From NCBI RefSeq assembly GCF_035582795.1, contig NC_134374.1, forward strand, positions 25,001,798 to 25,065,797: a DNA stretch of 64,000 nucleotides, read 5' to 3'. This document shows, piece after piece, positions 47,017-64,000 of this stretch. The translations under genes and the position numbers were made by a program. The notes under the pieces are model-generated. The model saw only the letters and a program-made list of their open reading frames with translations. It was not told the origin of the DNA and did not search any database. The stretch is from Mycteria americana. Lineage: Eukaryota; Chordata; Aves; Ciconiiformes; Ciconiidae. Each line of letters starts with the position of its first letter. Position 1 is the stretch's first letter.

Positions 47017-49744
47017 TGCAAAGAAAATATTGACAATTTACATAAACTTACATCCTAATTTATATACATTATGTATATTTTATATACAGATAGTGTCTTG
47101 AATAGAGATGTCGAAGCACGAAACAGCATCAGTATATCACCGTGCAGCTCTAACAGGTAACGGGGGAGTCGCGTCTCTCTTCCCACAACTCCTCTCCTGT
47201 TATGCTTTTGTTGGGGAGCCTGAGAGGCTTCCTTCCAGCCTGGGGGTGAGGAACACGGGGCGGGTGGGGGTCAGGCTTGGCTGGGTCAGTTGCCCCTTCC
47301 TCTCTCCCCCAAAGCCTGCGCCAGGACCGCCCGGGGCCAGGACGGGAGCCAGGGCAGGTGCCACCGGCCGCAGCGGGTGGGAAGGGCTCCCCGCGCTCCA
47401 CCTCTTACTGGGAAGAGGGGAAGAAACATGAACGAGCTAACGCGCTTTGCTCATCTCCCTCCCAAGGCGGCTCGGGTGCCCTTTCCTAAGCACCCGACGC
47501 TGCTCAGTCAGTGGAAGGACGGTGCCAAGTCCCCAGATGGGGACAGTGGCAGCAGGGAGACCACAACTGCTTACCTGGGTGAGAAAGGTGCTGGAGGGAA
47601 GCGAAGGCCAGGCAGCTTTGGGTAGGGAGCCACGACCTAAAACCTTTACTGAAAGGAATCCTTCCTTCAAAAGGGGCTCTGAACACAACAGCCGAGCTGG
47701 CTTCCCTAGAAATTGTCTCCGTAGAGAGGAGCTTGGGAGGGAGAAGGGTTTCAGACAATGCATTATATACGGATTATCTGCTTGCTACATTTCTGCAGCT
47801 GGAGTCCAGCCGAAAGTTGGGCAGCAGAGCCAAGGCACGTAGGTAAGAGCAGAGCCAGCAAGTACCACCGGAGAAGGCGGCCAGTGGTGGAAGCCAGTGG
47901 TGACTGCTTTCGTGTCCACCATCTCGGACACGCAGACGTTTGTCTATAAATGAAGCGCTTCCTTCTCAACCAGACTAGGAACCGAGATACATCAAAATTC
48001 AAAGACATCAGAGGGAAAGACTGGAGCAAGGCCCTGTTCCTGCTGGAGTTTGTTAAAACCTCCCGTACTCATCCTCCTCACGCTCCTCTGAGCTGCTTCC
48101 AGGCCTTTTCGGCTCCAGTTAAGGGGAAGAGGCACCAAAGATGGTGGGACACCATCTAGAGAAGCATCACACACAAGCAGCTATACTACAGCCTAGGTAA
48201 CCTGCACTGTAATACTTCATCAATGAGAACTTGTTGCTAGAGAGGCCAGAGGGTTTCAAGTACAAAGACTCTCCACGGCTGCTGCAGGACTGGTGATCTG
48301 CCCGCTCGTCCCAGGGCTGAACACGGCTCTCGGTACCAAGGCCACCTGCGGTCAGGTATTCTCTGCTCTCCAACTCCACGTCCAACGCCAAGTCTCCAAC
48401 TGGGCTACACCGAGCTCGCGCTTTGGTGTAACGCGAGCATCAGAAAAAGCCCGTTAAGACCTCCCCCGGCAGGAACCGCTCCCTTCTGCTCTCCGCCCGC
48501 ACCCCAGGCACGCGCCGGAGAGGGACCCTGACAGTGATGCATGGGGCTTTTACAGGGAGAAGGGATTCTCCCTCTCCCTCCTCCTGCCCCACTCAGGAGC
48601 AAATCCCAGATCCTGCCAGTGGGGGACAAGGAATGCAAACTCCATCCATCGCGCTCTCCCAAGTCAATGGGTTATTGATGCTTGCCCCTAAGTCTTGCTG
48701 TCGGGCTGTATTCTAAAGCAATTCTGTTAATGATTTGCTTAATATTCTCACTATACACAGTTGTCCTGATTCATTCTTGTCAGAGGAACATGTCCTCCTT
48801 AATCCATTTTAAAGGAAATAAACCACAAAGACTAGTTAAGTGCCCCTAAGGCTCTTGCTAGTCCAACGTGTTAAGGCTAGAAAGGAGAACATATTGAAAA
48901 AGAAATAGCAGGCAATTTTTCATGCAGTTATTTTACAAACTGCACGCCTCCTGTGAATAGCGAGGCTGTAGCCAAAGCTGGGTGCCCCCAAGAAATATTT
49001 ATCTCCCAATAACTGCAATACTTGGCAAGTGAGATCACTCGCTACGGATGGGGAAAAGCGACGGAGCCAAGAATGCTTCAGCCAGGGTGGACCCTTCTGC
49101 GGCCAGATCGGTCGCTCCAGCGCAGTGCTGAGACACGTCCGCTCCCAGGTCCCTGCAGGTGACCACAGCTGAGCCACCTCTGCTTGGAGATGGAGGTCGT
49201 CACCAAGACGTCGGTTCGGGACTTGCCCCATTTGCTACGTAGGCTGAAACTTCACTACCCACTTTAGAGAAAAAACATGCTCTGAAAAGAAATCCAGTTG
49301 AAAAAAAAAACCAACCACCCCGACACAACCAAGCACAAACCAAGGCACGACACAAAAGAGCAATTAGCGCTTCAGCCTCTTCCTCAGCTCGAGCACATCT
49401 TATAGCTTTAGGTCTCCCCAGCTGAAGGGAGGTAACGGGAGAGAGTTGCTCAAGAAGCCAAAAGAAACAATAGCATCCCAGCTCTTCCATTAGTCACCAG
49501 AAATCGAGTTATGACTAGACTCAGCAGGGCTCAGAGAAAAGAAAAAGTGGTGACTTCATGCTGGACCAGACTTTTTAAATACACATTTTTTTTTTGCTAG
49601 GGACTCCATCACCACTTATTAGAGCACTGTAGGTAGAAGGGTGCCAAAAGGAAAGGGGTGGGGGGAGGGAGGAGAAAAACCGCATCTAAAAGCAGGACAG
49701 TTGCTATTAAAACAGAAAAAAAAAAATATTCCTGTTTGAATAAT

Positions 49745-49750
49745 TTTATT
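49745..49750 (-). terminator. Proximal poly(A) signal of EDA
   Basis: AATAAA on the minus strand, 942 bases after the EDA stop codon; it would offer a short 3' UTR form. Confidence 0.4.
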
Positions 49751-50691
49751 CTTAAACATGACAAACTTCTTCAGAGTGTTTTCACAAGTACTTGGGTCTG
49801 CTCTACGCGGCTCGGTGAAGCCTGTAGAAATGTGTTCTGGTTTGCAAAATATTAATTAAAAACACCAAAAAAAACCCCCAACAAAACACAAATTGCTGTA
49901 ACAGCAGCAGTACTTTAAGGCAGCCCCCGTTAGGGCAAGATATACCTCTGGGGTAATGGCAGGAGCTGAAAGTAGCAGAGGCTCTGGAACCGGTAATCGG
50001 CATTTTCTTTGGGACTTTGTGATTTCTGGAATGTGGAGGCAGTTTCCTATCTGCTAAGCCTGCTCTACTAAGTATGCACCTTCCTCTCGCACTTACTGCT
50101 TTTGCAGCCTGCTTCCAAGCTCTCGGCAGAGGCACTTCGCCTTCTTTCCTCGCACTCCTGAGGATGAATGTAAACACCACCGACCCTGTCTTATTCACCT
50201 CCCTTTGCACCCCGTGGCTGTTCCAGTTCCAACTGGGAAGGCAGAAAACCAGAAACCCCCTTTCTTGCTTTCATTAGCGTGCAGAAGCAGGACTGCCCGG
50301 ATAGGACAATTTTGACATTAGTTTGTCTTCTCCCGCTACCGCCTGGGATGCTCTTGCTAGTGCAACATAAAAGCAGAGACCCACACCACTCTCAACAAGC
50401 CTCGTGTGAAGATCACAGAGCAGAATATCAGTGCAGTAATACTTGAAATACTGAGACAAGGCAGACACAACAGCCTTTCTTCCTCACAACGCTTTTTCGA
50501 CTAGCTTTTTGATCCAAGTCTCCATGCAAGTCACAGAAGACAATTGTGCTTCCTGCATTCACATATAGGAATAAATAGCTCTGGATCAGTTTTCTTTATG
50601 GCCGGATTACAGAACCCCCTGAAATACTGATACGCTTATGAACAGCAGCACTGTGCAGTTCTGTGAGTATCCTTGGACACGCCAAGTTCAT

Positions 50692-61907
<11,216 letters not shown>

Positions 61908-64000
61908 CTACAAAGGAAAAAAAAAACACTAGTGAAATTCAGTGATCATTTAATCTTACAAAATCCTCACTGCCACCAACACCCCCCGACCCAGAGGATG
62001 GTCTCCAGAGCTGGAACAAAATTGGCCACAAAGCCGGTAAGCCGGTAGAGTTTTCTGGTTTCTACAAACAGCTGCTGCGAAGGTGTGACGACTTTACCGG
62101 GACCCGGATCTGCTTTACCCTCTCTCAAACCAGCAACCCGTGGCTGGTATAACACGAGTGCCTGAGTTCTGGTGGGCTCTCCAGGGGGGCTTCTCTCCCC
62201 CTTTCCTGCACAGACGAGTTAAACCGCTTGCTTGTGGCCAGCGGCAAAGCTCAGGCGACAGATGCTCTTCAACCCTGAGCCAGAGCTTTACTCTCGGACA
62301 CCAGCTTAGTTCCAGCTCTGCTGAGCACGGCTCACAGTTTTGCCATACGTATCCCCCTGAAGTCGCTGATGGAAGTACGGCACGTCAAACCTTCAGGCAG
62401 CAGAAATCCTGAGACTCGACAGAAAGCATTTAAAAATACGATCCCGACACAGCAGATTATTTTTCGAGTGGACGATGGATGCATTTGGGGTCTATGCGGC
62501 CATGCATGAATTATCTCTGTGAGCTTGAAATCGCCAAGCTTAACATTTAAAGCTGACACATTTTGCTTCCCGATGAGGACAGGTTAGAAGAAAGTTAGCA
62601 TGACTCAGCTCTCAGCTGAGAGCAGTAACCCAAATACTTGCAAGCCAAATTGTTTAAAACCAGTAATAAAATACTAAAAAAAACAACAGCAAAGAATTAG
62701 TATGAACTGGCTTATTTAAACAATGGGAATACAAGCTTGTAAGGCTAGCAAGAAGTGAAAATATTTATAGTGAAGCTGAGAAACTACATGACTTCTTAAG
62801 TAGAAGCTGAAGTGTGAAACATGTTCCATTGCTTCCTCCAAAATTAATCAGGGATGGGAATGAACTGCAAAAATCCCCAATATTCCCTCGCCATTCATCA
62901 GTGAAATCCCTCTAGAATCTGGGTTTAAACACACATCGAAGATCGAAATCACTTTAACTGAGATACGCTTCTAATGAATGGACGGTAACGAGGTTGCTTT
63001 GAGTCAGCACTGGTAGAGAAAGACAAATCACCAGTTCGTACAGAAGTGCCACGTCCCGAGGGCTAGATGGACAGATGAGAGCAGGACCAGAGAAATACCC
63101 AGTAACCTTCCTGATGCCTTTTCAACAGGAACACTAACTTGCCTACATTATGCTGTTGGGTCATGGGAAAATTATGCTATTATCTAATTTATTATTTCTG
63201 CTAATTTACTATTTTTTTTTACCAATCCACATATCCACAGTATTAAAACGCAGATAGGACAAGACATAGGTTTCTAACAATGCCAGTCCCAGGATCTTGC
63301 TAAGGAGCAACACCGAAGCCAACCAGCAGGTCCACCGCCAGCAGATGAACTGCAAAACCTTTTACGTTTGGCTCCTCTTTTTGCATTTTCTGAGCTCCCG
63401 CGATGCAGAAGGAGCCACGATCACGCCGGCGATCTCCACCGGCCCTCATCCTAGGCACCAGCTAGTTAATAACACTTTCAGTGAAGAGAAGAAAATTGTC
63501 TGGGGGACGTCATTTAAAAAAAAAAAAAAAAAAGAAACCAAAACCCAACACAGCAAGCAAAATGCGAGTGCTGTGTATGCGTCTCTTCAGACCTCGGAGT
63601 CATGAGAGTTTATTTCATGTTATATATATCACACCATTAGCGCTATAACCAGAGTGAAAGTACAAATAGCTGCGGCGAGCCAAACACATTTGAAATGGAT
63701 GGAACCAATTAGCTTCAAAGATGAATGGGAGGAATGAGAACCACATGCGATGTCAATGTTCACAGTCTATATTACAACACACGCATCTGTTCCAGGCACG
63801 GCAGAGAGAGATGTTATGGCTGTGCAAGTGAATCTTTCGACAAACACAAAAATACTTCTGACATGAAAAAAACACAATATTATTAGCCTTGGGAGCTTCT
63901 GAGTCTCTGGGGTTTGCATCTGTTCGTCTCCCAATAGGAGGGGGTGGATAATTTAATTGTAGCAGGGAGCCGTGAGGTTCATCCGATACACCAGACGACA
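61908..64000. other. Part of EDA intron 2 (to window edge)
   Basis: No trace of EDA exon 2 is seen: nothing on the minus strand encodes a segment like NFFFPDEKPYSEEESRR or a furin RVRRNKR. The stretch holds an 18-base A run at 63516-63533 and otherwise nothing recognisable. Confidence 0.55.

Larger units (their letters stand above)
46990..50691 (-). other. EDA: Predicted long 3' UTR of EDA
   Basis: From the EDA stop (50692) down to an AATAAA on the minus strand at 47016-47011 there is no gene and the DNA is AT-richer than its surroundings. The implied 3.7 kb 3' UTR is close to the roughly 4 kb UTR known for mammalian EDA. A proximal AATAAA at 49750-49745 could give a shorter UTR of about 0.95 kb. 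Both ends are predictions. Confidence 0.5.

Noticed and set aside
61908-64000. Looking for EDA exon 2 at the right edge
   Set aside because: No minus-strand sequence matching the furin region or the segment before it was found; the exon must lie outside the window.

Overview
This window looks like vertebrate, most probably bird, nuclear DNA. It has intron-containing genes with GT-AG splice sites, CpG-rich promoters, short introns and few interspersed repeats. It also combines genes (EDA, IGBP1, P2RY4) that in human lie close together at Xq13.1 and in chicken lie on chromosome 4. I could rebuild six genes exon by exon; reading frame and splice phase agree at every junction.

Layout. 1-3.7 kb is GC-rich non-coding DNA ending in the likely P2RY4 promoter. 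3.79-4.91 kb (+) is the single coding exon of P2RY4, a UTP/ATP receptor. All other genes are on the minus strand: a DGAT2-family acyltransferase at the DGAT2L6/AWAT locus (8 exons, 6.92-11.13 kb); IGBP1, the PP2A-binding alpha4 protein (6 exons, 13.50-19.49 kb); a WNT11-family gene, best read as WNT11B (5 exons, 26.52-29.57 kb); a leucine-rich-repeat membrane protein of the GARP/LRRC33 family (2 exons, 41.30-44.36 kb); and the 3' part of EDA (exons 3-8, 50.69-61.91 kb), whose first two coding exons lie beyond the right edge. The gaps of 6-11 kb around WNT11B and the GARP-like gene hold no gene I can recognise.

How it fits together. The order DGAT2-like, WNT11-like, GARP-like repeats the order DGAT2, WNT11, LRRC32 known from human 11q13.5, and P2RY4 mirrors P2RY2 there. 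The block is therefore a whole-genome-duplication sister of 11q13.5 that still has two members (WNT11B and the GARP-like gene) missing from the matching human X region. The GARP-like protein keeps both cysteines that GARP uses to bind latent TGF-beta, so it is a candidate third TGF-beta-presenting receptor. EDA exon 7 shows both the two-residue donor choice that separates EDA-A1 from EDA-A2 and a tandem acceptor nine bases apart. The acyltransferase has a tiny first coding exon (40 bases) that gives it a DGAT2-type N-terminus.

No tRNA, rRNA, CRISPR, retroviral or other large mobile element was recognised. Repeats are limited to minisatellites, AT and GT microsatellites, and A or G runs.
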